DNA of 64,000 nt. Source: Rhizobium redzepovicii. GTDB taxonomy: Bacteria; Pseudomonadota; Alphaproteobacteria; Rhizobiales; Rhizobiaceae. The stretch spans positions 1 through 64,000 of the forward strand of contig NZ_JAILYH010000013.1 of NCBI RefSeq assembly GCF_019793435.1, in the 5' to 3' direction. A program made the position numbers and the translations under genes. The notes under the pieces were generated by a model, which was given only the letters and a program-made list of their open reading frames with translations, searched no databases and was not told where the DNA came from. Of the stretch, positions 10,319-18,468 are shown piece after piece. Each line of letters begins with the position of its first letter. The stretch's first letter is position 1.

Positions 10319-11229
10319 TGGTTCGCATCGATTTCGAAAAATACGGGCGAGCTCAGCGCATTCGCTGGTGGGCGATGCGCCTGGCCGTCTACGGGCTGCT
10401 CGTCACCTGGGCGTGTGTCTGCATCTTCCCGCTGTTCTGGACGGTTTCGACCTCGTTCAAAACGGCTGCCGATGTCATGCGCGGCAATCTGGTCCCCTGG
10501 TTCAATTTTACGCCCAATTGGCTCGGCTGGCGCTCGCTCGGGCTCTCTCCCGATACGATCTCCCAGGTATCGACGGTGCGCGATGAATTTATGCGCCGGC
10601 TCTGGAACAGCGTCATCATCTCCGTGACCGCATCCGCGCTTGCGGTCGTGCTCGGATCGCTGGCCGCCTACGGCCTCAGCCGCTTTTCCTACAAGTTCGG
10701 CCATATGCGCAATTCCGACATTTCCTTTTTCTTCCTGTCGCAGCTGATCATGCCGCCGGTCGTCCTCGCCCTGCCGTTCCTGGTTCTCTATAAGGAGCTG
10801 GCGCTGCTCGACACTTATGCCGGCATGATCGCCGTCTATACGCTGATGGTGCTGCCGATCGTCGTCTGGATCATGCGCGACCAGTTCGCCACGATCCCGG
10901 TAGAACTCGAGGAGGCAGCCCTGGTCGATGGCCTGTCGATCTGGGGCGCCTTTGCCCGCATCATCGTGCCGCTCGTTCTGCCGGGCATGGTGGCCGCCTT
11001 CCTGTTGGCGCTGATCCTGTGCTGGAACGAATATTTCTTCGCCGCACTGCTGACCTCCACCAATACCAACACGCTGCCGGTGATGATTGCCAGCCAGACA
11101 GGCAGCCAGGGCATCAACTGGTGGTCGATGGCTGCCCTTTCCACCGCCGGCATCCTGCCGCTTGTCGTCGTCGGCGTCGTCCTGGAAAAGCACATCATCG
11201 CCGGGATGACCGCGGGCGCCGTCAAGTAG
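10318..11229 (+). CDS. Sugar ABC permease, MalG type
   Basis: Inner-membrane permease of 303 aa that completes the heterodimeric channel with the preceding MalF-type protein. The EAA motif is visible as VELEEAALVDGLSIWGAFARI, and about six hydrophobic helices are spaced as in CUT1 MalG proteins. It overlaps the upstream gene by 1 nt and ends 7 nt before the LacI regulator gene, so all are likely one transcript. Confidence 0.93.
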   Translation: MVRIDFEKYGRAQRIRWWAMRLAVYGLLVTWACVCIFPLFWTVSTSFKTAADVMRGNLVPWFNFTPNWLGWRSLGLSPDTISQVSTVRDEFMRRLWNSVIISVTASALAVVLGSLAAYGLSRFSYKFGHMRNSDISFFFLSQLIMPPVVLALPFLVLYKELALLDTYAGMIAVYTLMVLPIVVWIMRDQFATIPVELEEAALVDGLSIWGAFARIIVPLVLPGMVAAFLLALILCWNEYFFAALLTSTNTNTLPVMIASQTGSQGINWWSMAALSTAGILPLVVVGVVLEKHIIAGMTAGAVK

Positions 11230-11236
11230 CTGCGGG

Positions 11237-12274
11237 ATGTCAAAAATGTCAAAGATGCCGACAGTCAAGGATGTTGCCGAATATGCAGGCGTCTCTGTCG
11301 GCACCGTTTCGCGTGTGCTGTCGGGCGAAACCGCGGTCAAACCCATGCTGCGGGAAAAGGTCAACGACGCTATTTCAGCGCTCGGTTACCGCCCGAACGT
11401 CACCGCGAGAGCGCTGCGCACCAGCAGAACCGACGTCATCGGCCTCATCGTTCCCGACATCACCAATCCGTTCTTCGCCCAACTTGCGGCAAGCGTCGAG
11501 CGTGCGGCGCTGGAGCGTGCGCATAGCCTTATGCTGGCAAGCTCGCATGACGACCGCGAGGCGGAGCAGAGCCACGTTTCAGCCTTCCTCCATCGGTCGG
11601 TGCGCGGCATCATCGTCGTGGCTTCGAGCGACGGTTCGGGCCTCCAGCTGCCGGCATCGGTGCCGATCATCTCGCTGGACCGGCGCTTCGGCACATTTCC
11701 TCTGGTGTCGACCAACCATGCGCAGGCAGCCGCGCTGATTGCCGACCATCTCTACGGACTGGGGCACCGACGCATCGCCTATATTGCCGGACCGGCCGAT
11801 ACCGAGGCGGGGCGCATGCGCAAGGAAGGCTTCGTCGGCCGCTTGGAGGAGTTCGGCAAGACCGGCGAACCCGTTGAACTGGAAATTGCCTATGGCAGGT
11901 TCGACTACGAGTCCGGGGAAAGAATTGCCCGTGACCTGCTTTCGCGCCCGCCACAGGACCGGCCGACGGCGATTGCGGCTGCCAGCGATCAGCAGGCCAT
12001 CGGCGCGCTGCGCACAGCGCGCGACCTGAAGATCGACGTGCCGCGCAAACTGTCGGTGACAGGGTTTGACGATATATCGCTCGCCAATCTTGTCGTTCCC
12101 AGGCTGACGACCATACGCCAGCCGGCCGACATGCTGGCCCGGCGTGCGGTCGGCCTTCTCTTGGCGGAACCGCCGGTCGCGGAGGACGAAATGGTCGACG
12201 GATCGCTGATCGTGCGCGGTTCGAGCGGCCCAAGCCCGCAGTCCAAGGCGGAAAGCGCCGGCCATACGAATTGA
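11237..12274 (+). CDS. LacI family transcriptional regulator of the sugar operon
   Basis: DNA-binding repressor of 345 aa. The N-terminal helix-turn-helix (TVKDVAEYAGVSVGTVSRV) and hinge (ARALRTSRTD) are typical. The remainder is a periplasmic-binding-protein-like effector domain (VIGLIVPDITNPFFAQL, GFDDISLANL). It lies within the operon it probably controls. The two ATGAAACGTTTCAT palindromes at 7277 and 7364 are its best candidate operators. An alternative in-frame ATG at 11255 (MPTVKDV) is also possible. The effector sugar is unknown. Confidence 0.93.
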   Translation: MSKMSKMPTVKDVAEYAGVSVGTVSRVLSGETAVKPMLREKVNDAISALGYRPNVTARALRTSRTDVIGLIVPDITNPFFAQLAASVERAALERAHSLMLASSHDDREAEQSHVSAFLHRSVRGIIVVASSDGSGLQLPASVPIISLDRRFGTFPLVSTNHAQAAALIADHLYGLGHRRIAYIAGPADTEAGRMRKEGFVGRLEEFGKTGEPVELEIAYGRFDYESGERIARDLLSRPPQDRPTAIAAASDQQAIGALRTARDLKIDVPRKLSVTGFDDISLANLVVPRLTTIRQPADMLARRAVGLLLAEPPVAEDEMVDGSLIVRGSSGPSPQSKAESAGHTN

Positions 12275-12313
12275 AGCAGGCCGGTGCTCCGGCAACGAAA
12301 GGATGGAAGATCG

Positions 12314-12775
12314 ATGCTCAAGGGAATTCGGGCCGAACTCAACGGCGACATTCTTCAAGCACTTTGCAATATGGGACACGGCGACTATCTCGTCATCTCA
12401 GACATGAATTTTCCGTCGGATTCGATTGCCCGGCAGACTCGCCTGGGGACGCTGCTGACCATGGAAAACATTCCCGCGCCGCAGGCAATCGATGCGATCC
12501 TTTCGGTCTTGCCGCTGGACACGCCGATCCAGCCATCGGTGGGTCGCATGGAAGTGATCGGCAAGCCGGATGAAATTCCCCCGATTCAGCAGGAAGTCCA
12601 GGCGATCGTCGATCGTGCCGAGGGCAAGCCATCGCCGATGTATCCCGTCGAACGCATGGCCTTCTACGAAATCGCCAAAAAGGCCTATTGCGTCATCGCA
12701 ACGGGGGAATTGCGCTTCTACGGATGCTTCCTTCTGACCAAGGGCGTCATTCCGGCGGATGAGGCTCTGAGATGA
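12314..12775 (+). CDS. RbsD/FucU family sugar mutarotase
   Basis: Cytosolic protein of 153 aa resembling L-fucose mutarotase/D-ribose pyranase, which speeds interconversion of sugar anomers before phosphorylation. The family motifs MGHGD near the N-terminus, MAFYEIAKKA, and the C-terminal ATGE followed by FYGCFLLTKGV support this; the pattern is closer to FucU than to RbsD. The start at 12314 has an AGGATGGAAG ribosome site. Its last 4 nt overlap the kinase gene (ATGA), so the two products work in sequence on the imported sugar. Confidence 0.88.
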   Translation: MLKGIRAELNGDILQALCNMGHGDYLVISDMNFPSDSIARQTRLGTLLTMENIPAPQAIDAILSVLPLDTPIQPSVGRMEVIGKPDEIPPIQQEVQAIVDRAEGKPSPMYPVERMAFYEIAKKAYCVIATGELRFYGCFLLTKGVIPADEALR

Positions 12776-13701
12776 GCAAGAAAAGCGGGATTGTCATCCT
12801 CGGCATTTTTGCAGCCGACACCGCCTATAAAGCAAAACGCCTGCCCCATATTGCCGAGACGTTGATGGGATCGGGTTTCACGCTCGGGCCGGGAGGCAAG
12901 GGTTCCAACCAGGCGATCGCCGCGGCAAAGGCCGGCGGCAAGGTGACCTTCATTTCACGGGTAGGCAACGACCCGTTCGGCGAGATGGCTCTTGCGGCCT
13001 ATGCGGCGGCGGGTGTCAAAGCCAATGTGATGAAAATGGACGGCGTTTCCAGTGGTGCTGCCTTCATCTTCGTCGACGAAGTGAGCGGCGACAATGCCAT
13101 CATTGTCGTGCCGGGCGCCGCGGGCCTTATCGGCATCGAAGATGTCGATGCGAACCGGGCGGCGATCGAAAGCGCTCAGATTTTCATGACGCAGCTCGAA
13201 CAGCCGCTCGAGGCCGCCTTGCACGGTCTCTCGATGGCGAAAAGGGCAGGGGTCACGACGGTCTTCAACCCCGCGCCGGCGCGCGCCATCCCGGATGAGA
13301 TCTACGGCCTGTGCGATTTCATCGTACCCAATGAGGTGGAAGCCGCCGAATTGGTGGGGCATGCAATCACAACCGATGAGCAGGTCCGTGCGGCGGGCCG
13401 CACCCTGCTGGATCGAGGAGCGCGGGCGGCGGTCATCACCCTTGGCGGACGCGGCGCGTATTATCACACCGTTGATCAGAGCCAATTCGTCCCTGCATTC
13501 TCGGCAGGAAATGTCATCGACACCACCGGGGCGGGGGACGCCTTTCTCGGCGGTTTCGCGACGGCGATTTCCGAAGGACAAACACCGATCGAGGCCGTCC
13601 GTTTCGGCTCTGCGACCGCTGCAATCGCCGTAACCCGGCCGGGCACCGCCCCCGCCATGCCGTCGCGCGCCGAGATCAACGCCTTGATGGCCTCCTCATG
13701 A
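12772..13701 (+). CDS. PfkB family sugar kinase (ribokinase-like)
   Basis: Cytosolic kinase of 309 aa. It has the N-terminal PfkB glycine pair (GPGGKGSNQAIAAAKAGG) and the C-terminal catalytic signature DTTGAGDAFLGGF with the base Asp. Context (importer, mutarotase and LacI in one operon) indicates phosphorylation of the imported sugar on entry to metabolism. Ribokinase is the closest well-known member, but the FucU-like neighbour leaves substrate identity open. Confidence 0.92.
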   Translation: MSKKSGIVILGIFAADTAYKAKRLPHIAETLMGSGFTLGPGGKGSNQAIAAAKAGGKVTFISRVGNDPFGEMALAAYAAAGVKANVMKMDGVSSGAAFIFVDEVSGDNAIIVVPGAAGLIGIEDVDANRAAIESAQIFMTQLEQPLEAALHGLSMAKRAGVTTVFNPAPARAIPDEIYGLCDFIVPNEVEAAELVGHAITTDEQVRAAGRTLLDRGARAAVITLGGRGAYYHTVDQSQFVPAFSAGNVIDTTGAGDAFLGGFATAISEGQTPIEAVRFGSATAAIAVTRPGTAPAMPSRAEINALMASS

Positions 13702-13793
13702 TTGAACACCGCAAGGTGCGCTTGATGGTCGGCGGCGAAAAACCAGAGTTGCCTGCGAAATTTGCCAATCGGTGAACTGCAGAAGTTGAAATC

Positions 13794-13814
13794 CTGCATA
13801 CTTTATGTATGCAG
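13794..13814. promoter_or_regulatory. 21-bp palindrome upstream of Ldh2 gene
   Basis: CTGCATAC-TTTAT-GTATGCAG: perfect 8-bp arms around 5 nt, 38 bp before the oxidoreductase ATG. It has the size and symmetry of a GntR-type operator, so it may bind the regulator at 16090 or another one. Its position suggests repression by blocking the promoter. Confidence 0.6.
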
Positions 13815-13851
13815 AAAGGGCCCCGTAAAGTCGGCCGAGGAGAAGCGCAGC

Positions 13852-14886
13852 ATGACGATGACCACCTTGACGATTGTCGACTTGCATAGCCGTATTGAAG
13901 CCATCTTCCGCAAGGCCGGCCTCAACACCTTGCAGGCCGGTGCGCTTGCCCGCGTCATCGTTGCCGGTGAGCGCGACGCCTGCAAATCGCACGGCATCTA
14001 CCGTATCGAGGGCGCGCTGCGCACAGTCAAATCAGGCAAGGTGAAGCCGGACGCCGTGCCGGAACTGGATCTCAACGAAGGTTCCGCCATCGTCAAGGTC
14101 AATGCAAAAGGCGGCTTTGCCAATGCGGCCTTCGAACTCGGTCTGCCGGCGCTGGCCGAACGCACCCGCAGGCTCGGCATTGCCGCCCTCGTCATCAACG
14201 ATTGCAGCCACTTCTCAGCGCTCTGGCCGGAGGTGGAGGCGGTGACCAAAGAGGGTCTTGCGGGCCTCGTTATGTGCCCGAGCTATGCGACCGTCGCGCC
14301 TGCCGGCGGCAACAAGCCGCTGCTCGGTACAAACCCCTTCGCCTTCGGCTGGCCGCGCAACGACACTTCGCCCTACGTCTTCGACTTTGCGACCTCCGTC
14401 GCTGCCCGAGGAGAAATCGAGTTGCACCGCCGCGCCGGCAAGCAGCTTCCCGAGGGCTGGGCGATCGATGCCGACGGTAATCCGACGACCGATCCGGAAG
14501 CCGCCCTTGCAGGCGCCATGCTGCCCTTCGGCGGACACAAGGGATCGGCCATCGGCACGATGATCGAACTTCTCGCCGGTATCATGATCGGCGACCTCAC
14601 CAGCCCTGAGGTGCTCGACTATCTCGGCACGACGACACTCGCCCCGTTCCATGGCGAACTCATCATTGCGATGTCGCCGCAAGCCTTTGCCGCCGGCCGC
14701 CCCGGCGATCCCTTCGCCCGTGCCGAGCTGCTCTTCGAAGCGATCGTCGGCAGCGGCGCCCGCCTGCCGTCGCAACGCCGCTTTGCCGCCCGCCGGAAGT
14801 CCGAGATGGAAGGTATCGTACTGACGGCAGTCGAGTTGGAACTGCTTGATCGCCTTTTCGACAAAAGTCTCGACGCGTTCTCGTGA
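13852..14886 (+). CDS. Ldh2/MDH2 family NAD(P)-dependent oxidoreductase
   Basis: Protein of 344 aa in the malate/L-lactate/ureidoglycolate dehydrogenase family, which also includes delta1-piperideine-2-carboxylate / pyrroline-2-carboxylate reductases (DpkA/LhpD). Diagnostic segments are SHGIYR near the N-terminus, GTNPFAFGWP in the middle and LPFGGHKGSAIGTMIELL in the C-terminal half. GAGGAGAAG lies about 7 nt before the ATG. The convergent DapA-type lyase and the GntR regulator next door make imino-acid reduction (proline/hydroxyproline or lysine-type compounds) the favoured role. That is inference; malate or lactate dehydrogenase activity is not excluded. Confidence 0.85.
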   Translation: MTMTTLTIVDLHSRIEAIFRKAGLNTLQAGALARVIVAGERDACKSHGIYRIEGALRTVKSGKVKPDAVPELDLNEGSAIVKVNAKGGFANAAFELGLPALAERTRRLGIAALVINDCSHFSALWPEVEAVTKEGLAGLVMCPSYATVAPAGGNKPLLGTNPFAFGWPRNDTSPYVFDFATSVAARGEIELHRRAGKQLPEGWAIDADGNPTTDPEAALAGAMLPFGGHKGSAIGTMIELLAGIMIGDLTSPEVLDYLGTTTLAPFHGELIIAMSPQAFAAGRPGDPFARAELLFEAIVGSGARLPSQRRFAARRKSEMEGIVLTAVELELLDRLFDKSLDAFS

Positions 14887-14921
14887 CGACTGCATCTTTC
14901 TCGCTGGTTTACAAATGACAA

Positions 14922-14988
14922 GCCCTCCGAATGAACTGAACCCGAAAGTTGGACATCAACCGTCGGGGATCAGTTCAGAGAGGAGGGC
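14922..14988. repeat. Nested inverted repeat; possible solo IS3-family ends
   Basis: Outer arms GCCCTCC (14922-14928) and GGAGGGC (14982-14988) enclose an inner inverted pair starting TGAACTGAACCC (14932) and, on the other strand, TGAACTGATCCC (from 14977). The inner left end continues GAAAGTTGGACA, like IS3-family (IS150/IS51-like) terminal repeats. It may be a 46-bp remnant of an internally deleted element, now acting as a bidirectional terminator between two convergent genes. Confidence 0.5.
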
Positions 14989-15008
14989 CGTCAACTCAAA
15001 CCGATGGA

Positions 15009-15977
15009 TTATGCAGAGGCTTTATATGTCTGCACGGCGCCCGGCAGCTTGCTCCACTCGGCGTACCAGGTGTCAAACAGCTTCAACTGGGCTTCGACAT
15101 AGCCGCGCTGGCTCTCGGAGAGCACATCCGTCTCGTTGAAGTGCAGCGTGTATTCCTTGTCGCCCTTCAGCACCATCATGTGCTTGAAGTAGAGAACTAG
15201 GTCCGGGCCCTCGTCGAAGGAGGAGAGAACGGCAAGCGCCGATTCCAGTTCCAGGGCGCGCTGGCGGGCATCCGGATCGCCGGCGGCCGCGCCCTGTGCG
15301 AGGTTGCACATGTGGATGACTTCCTTCGGCAACACGCAGCCGATGCCGGTGATCGCGCCGACGGCGCCGCAGTTGACAAAGCCGTGGAAGACGCAGGTGT
15401 CGACGCCGATCATCAGCGAGACGTCATCGTCGCGGCTGGTGATGTTTTCGGCCGCGTAGCGCATGTCGGCCGCGCCGCCGAATTCCTTGAAGCCGACGAG
15501 GTTCTTGTGTTCCTGGCGCAGCGCGAAGAACAGATCGGCGCGGGTGGCAAAGCCGTAATAGGGGCTGTTGTAGATGACGGCCGGCAGGTTCGAGGCAGCC
15601 GAAAGGATCGCCTTGAAGTGGTTCTTCTGGGCGGCAACGACTGTGCCGCGCGACAGGACGCGTGGGATCACCATAAGGCCCTGGGCACCGACCTTTTGGG
15701 CGTGCGCGGCGTGCGCGACGGCAGAGGCGGTGTTGACGGCGCCGGTGCCGACGATGACCGGAATGCCAGCCTGCACCAGACGCTCCACGCCCTGCATGCG
15801 CTGCCCATCCGTCAGCAGCGGCCAGTCACCCATCGAGCCGCAATAGACGACGGCGGACATGCCTTTTTCGATCAATTCCTTGCCCTTGCGCACCAGTGCG
15901 TCGAAGTCTGGCGTGCGGTCGTCCGTGCAGGGCGTCATCAGGGCGGGAATGACGCCGGAAAAAATTGTGGCCTTCAT
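15009..15977 (-). CDS. DapA family lyase/deaminase, likely imino-acid catabolism
   Basis: TIM-barrel protein of 322 aa in the dihydrodipicolinate synthase / N-acetylneuraminate lyase family. The Schiff-base lysine (LVGFKEFGG) and the Tyr motif (VIYNSPYYG) are present. The usual GTTGE loop is replaced by GSMGDWPLLT, a pattern I associate with the 1-pyrroline-4-hydroxy-2-carboxylate deaminase (HypD/LhpC) branch. The GntR regulator lies immediately upstream on the same strand, and the Ldh2-type gene is convergent. Trans-4-hydroxyproline degradation is the best guess; the rest of the pathway is not in the window. The start at 15977 has GGAGAT upstream. Confidence 0.8.
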   Translation of the reverse strand: MKATIFSGVIPALMTPCTDDRTPDFDALVRKGKELIEKGMSAVVYCGSMGDWPLLTDGQRMQGVERLVQAGIPVIVGTGAVNTASAVAHAAHAQKVGAQGLMVIPRVLSRGTVVAAQKNHFKAILSAASNLPAVIYNSPYYGFATRADLFFALRQEHKNLVGFKEFGGAADMRYAAENITSRDDDVSLMIGVDTCVFHGFVNCGAVGAITGIGCVLPKEVIHMCNLAQGAAAGDPDARQRALELESALAVLSSFDEGPDLVLYFKHMMVLKGDKEYTLHFNETDVLSESQRGYVEAQLKLFDTWYAEWSKLPGAVQTYKASA

Positions 15978-16062
15978 GTCGATCTCCTTCAGCGCTGGGC
16001 GAGGCTTGATCGGCAAAGGTCGCCGACCTGTTCACGGATGGAAATAACATCCTGTGTTCTTT

Positions 16063-16072
16063 TTGTCGACAA
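16063..16072. promoter_or_regulatory. Candidate GntR operator before DapA-type gene
   Basis: Palindrome TTGTCGACAA, followed by AAAATAC, in the 112-bp gap between the gntR end and the dapA-like start. TTGTCGACA recurs at 16806 in front of gntR itself. It matches the FadR/FCD-type TNGT...ACNA pattern. Confidence 0.6.
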
Positions 16073-16089
16073 GAAAAATACAAGATCTG

Positions 16090-16794
16090 TTATAGTGCTA
16101 TGTCGAGCTTGCCGTTGCGGCTGAAAAGCTTCTGCACCTGGGCGACGATCTGTTCGGCGTGAACCTTGCCCAGGCGATCGGCCTCCTCGACATCGCGTGC
16201 CTCGATCGCGGCAATGATCTCAGCATGTTCATCGACGAACTGCCGGGGGAAAAGTTCATCGTAGGACTGGTAATAAAGCCGGAGAATCCGCCGGCCTTCA
16301 TCGAGCAGCCGGCGAAAAAGGCCGGTGAAATAGGGGTTGCGCCCGGCCTCGGCGATGGCGGCGTGGAAGGCGGCGTTGGTCGCGATCATCGCCAGCGTGT
16401 CGCGCGCTTCGATTGCCGCCGAATAGTCCTCGTGGAAGCGACGGATAGAGGGCAGGTCCTCGGGGCGATGGTTCTGTGCCGCAAGGCGCGTCGTCACCCG
16501 GTACATGAGGACGAGGGCGTCGAAGAAGGTGCTGAGATTGAGAAAGTCGATGTTCGACACCATGGTCGAGCGGTTCGGCAGCGTTTCTATCAACCCGTCA
16601 CCGGCGAGGCGCACCAGCGCTTCGCGGATCGGTGTCCGCGACATCTTGAACCGCTCCGCCAACTGCACTTCGTCGATCGGGCTGCCGGGGGCGAGCTTGA
16701 GGTCGAGTATCTCATCGCGCAGCAGGTCGTAGACCATTTTCACGCCGGAGCCGCGTTTGCGTTCGGGATGAGAACCGGGGTCGATGTCGCGCAT
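16090..16794 (-). CDS. GntR (FCD) family transcriptional regulator
   Basis: DNA-binding regulator of 234 aa. The winged helix lies in the first ~75 residues (LAERFKMSRTPIREALVRL) and the all-helical FCD effector domain follows (Asp/His metal-ligand-like positions in NAAFHAAIAEAGRNPY and DEHAEIIAAIEARD). AGAGGAG lies 5 nt before the ATG at 16794. It is upstream of, and codirectional with, the DapA-type lyase gene. Repeated TTGTCGACA motifs in both promoters suggest autoregulation plus control of the lyase. The effector is probably a small carboxylate or imino acid. Confidence 0.92.
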   Translation of the reverse strand: MRDIDPGSHPERKRGSGVKMVYDLLRDEILDLKLAPGSPIDEVQLAERFKMSRTPIREALVRLAGDGLIETLPNRSTMVSNIDFLNLSTFFDALVLMYRVTTRLAAQNHRPEDLPSIRRFHEDYSAAIEARDTLAMIATNAAFHAAIAEAGRNPYFTGLFRRLLDEGRRILRLYYQSYDELFPRQFVDEHAEIIAAIEARDVEEADRLGKVHAEQIVAQVQKLFSRNGKLDIAL

Positions 16795-17199
16795 AAAAAC
16801 TCCTCTTGTCGACACGACAAATACAATGGGTTTCAAGCTGCAGCAAACCGCGGGGAGATGCCAGGGAAAGGGCGACCTTCGATAAGCGTGCGATAAGCTT
16901 AATTTACAATGTTATAACATAACAAAATTGCATAAGTTCTGTTATGGAACAGGAGCTTTTGCCTGCCATGCCTCTCCATGTTGGTCGCCAATCGGCTGAG
17001 ACAGCAGGGCCATCGGCTGCGGTATCGGCGCTGCCCGCAACATTGATTGTGGATGGGCCGGTTTGAAGAGCCCATTTCGCTCGCGCCCCTTGGACGCGTG
17101 CTCCATATTCTATTGCTTACGGCCAGGTGACAACGACCGCACGATTATCGGTCAGCCCGCACCTGTTACACGATCTTATCGCAACACGATTCTGTATTC
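16795..17199. promoter_or_regulatory. Divergent intergenic region of gntR and SbcD-like gene
   Basis: 405 bp without a supported gene. It contains TTGTCGACACGACAA (16806-16820), which shares TTGTCGACA with the site at 16063, and the perfect 12-bp palindrome ATGTTATAACAT (16909-16920) in an AT-rich stretch. Either may be a GntR operator. Nothing recognisable was found between about 16960 and 17199. Confidence 0.55.
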
Positions 17200-18468
17200 A
17201 TGGCTTATCGTTTCGTCCACACGGCCGATCTCCATCTCGATTCTCCCCTGCGGTCGCTGGCGCTTCGCAACGCCGATCTGGCCGATCTCGTGAGCGACGC
17301 CAGCCGGCAGGCGCTGGTGGCGATCGTTGACCTGTGCCTTGAGGAACAGGTCGATGCGCTCGTCATCGCCGGCGATCTCTATGACGGCGAGCAGACGTCG
17401 ATGAAGACGGCGCGCTTCCTGGCAAGCCAGCTGGAACGGCTGCACCGAGCGGGGATTCATGTCTTCAAGATTCGCGGCAATCACGATGCAATGTCGAAGA
17501 TCGCCAGGGAACTGGTAATGCCCGATACGGTGAAGATCTTCGGCGGCCATGCCGAGATCGTGGAGGTGACGAAAGGCAGCCTGTCCGTTGCGATCCACGG
17601 CATGAGCTTCGCCAAGCCGCACGCGCCGGACCCCCTTCTGCCGAAATTTAAGCCGGCGGTGGCGGGTGCGGTTAACATCGGTATTATGCACACGAGCCTC
17701 GCCGGATCGGCCGGCCATGACGTCTATGCGCCCTGCAACGTGCTCGACCTTCACGCCTCGGGGTTCGACTACTGGGCGCTCGGCCATCTCCACCAGCGCA
17801 GCCAGCATCCCGGCGCGGCGACGATCATCATGCCCGGCATGCCGCAGGGCCGCGACATCAATGAGTCGGGCGTCAAGACCGTATCGCTGGTGACCGTGGC
17901 GGACGACCGGACCGTGACGGTCGAGGAGCGGCGCACCAGCGTCGCGCAGTTCGAGCGCGTCGATGTCGACCTCACGGGTGTCGATGATTGGCGCGATGCG
18001 GCCATGGCGGTCGAAGCGGCACTGACGGCACAACGCGACCGCACGGCCTCGCCGCATCTCGTCGCCCGCCTCAGGCTTTCCGGCCGCACGCCGCTCTCCT
18101 GGCAGCTTCGCCGCGATGTCGACCTCATGCAGGCGGAAGCCGAGCAGCGCGGCGATCTGATCGGCCGGACCTGGATCGAGAAGCTGGAGCTCGCCTTCGA
18201 AGCGCCCTCGACCCTTGCAGACGCCTCCGCTGCCGATCCCATCGTGGGGCTGGCTGCGCTGATGCGGGACGAGGTCATCTCCCGTAGCGGGTTTCGCGAC
18301 GATATCAGGGAGATGGTTCGGGACCTGCTCGCCGACCTGCCGGCCGAGAGCCGAGTATTCGCCGGCCATGACGAGGCGGGCTTCGAATGCTTCATCGACA
18401 ACATTCTCGCCAACGGCGCCGACGACATCGCCGCCCGAATGAAGGCCGCGGACCGGGGAGAAAGCTGA
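17200..18468 (+). CDS. SbcD/YhaO-like metallophosphoesterase exonuclease
   Basis: Predicted DNA-repair nuclease of 422 aa. All calcineurin-like metal motifs are visible: HTADLHLDSPL (DxH), VIAGDLYD (GD), KIRGNHDAM (GNHD) and ALGHLHQRS (GHxH). The C-terminal ~120 residues form a capping domain. The TGA overlaps the ATG of the following SMC-like ATPase gene by 1 nt, matching the Mre11-Rad50-type pairing seen in yhaO-yhaN and sbcD-sbcC. It probably acts on DNA ends or hairpins in the cytosol. Confidence 0.93.
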   Translation: MAYRFVHTADLHLDSPLRSLALRNADLADLVSDASRQALVAIVDLCLEEQVDALVIAGDLYDGEQTSMKTARFLASQLERLHRAGIHVFKIRGNHDAMSKIARELVMPDTVKIFGGHAEIVEVTKGSLSVAIHGMSFAKPHAPDPLLPKFKPAVAGAVNIGIMHTSLAGSAGHDVYAPCNVLDLHASGFDYWALGHLHQRSQHPGAATIIMPGMPQGRDINESGVKTVSLVTVADDRTVTVEERRTSVAQFERVDVDLTGVDDWRDAAMAVEAALTAQRDRTASPHLVARLRLSGRTPLSWQLRRDVDLMQAEAEQRGDLIGRTWIEKLELAFEAPSTLADASAADPIVGLAALMRDEVISRSGFRDDIREMVRDLLADLPAESRVFAGHDEAGFECFIDNILANGADDIAARMKAADRGES

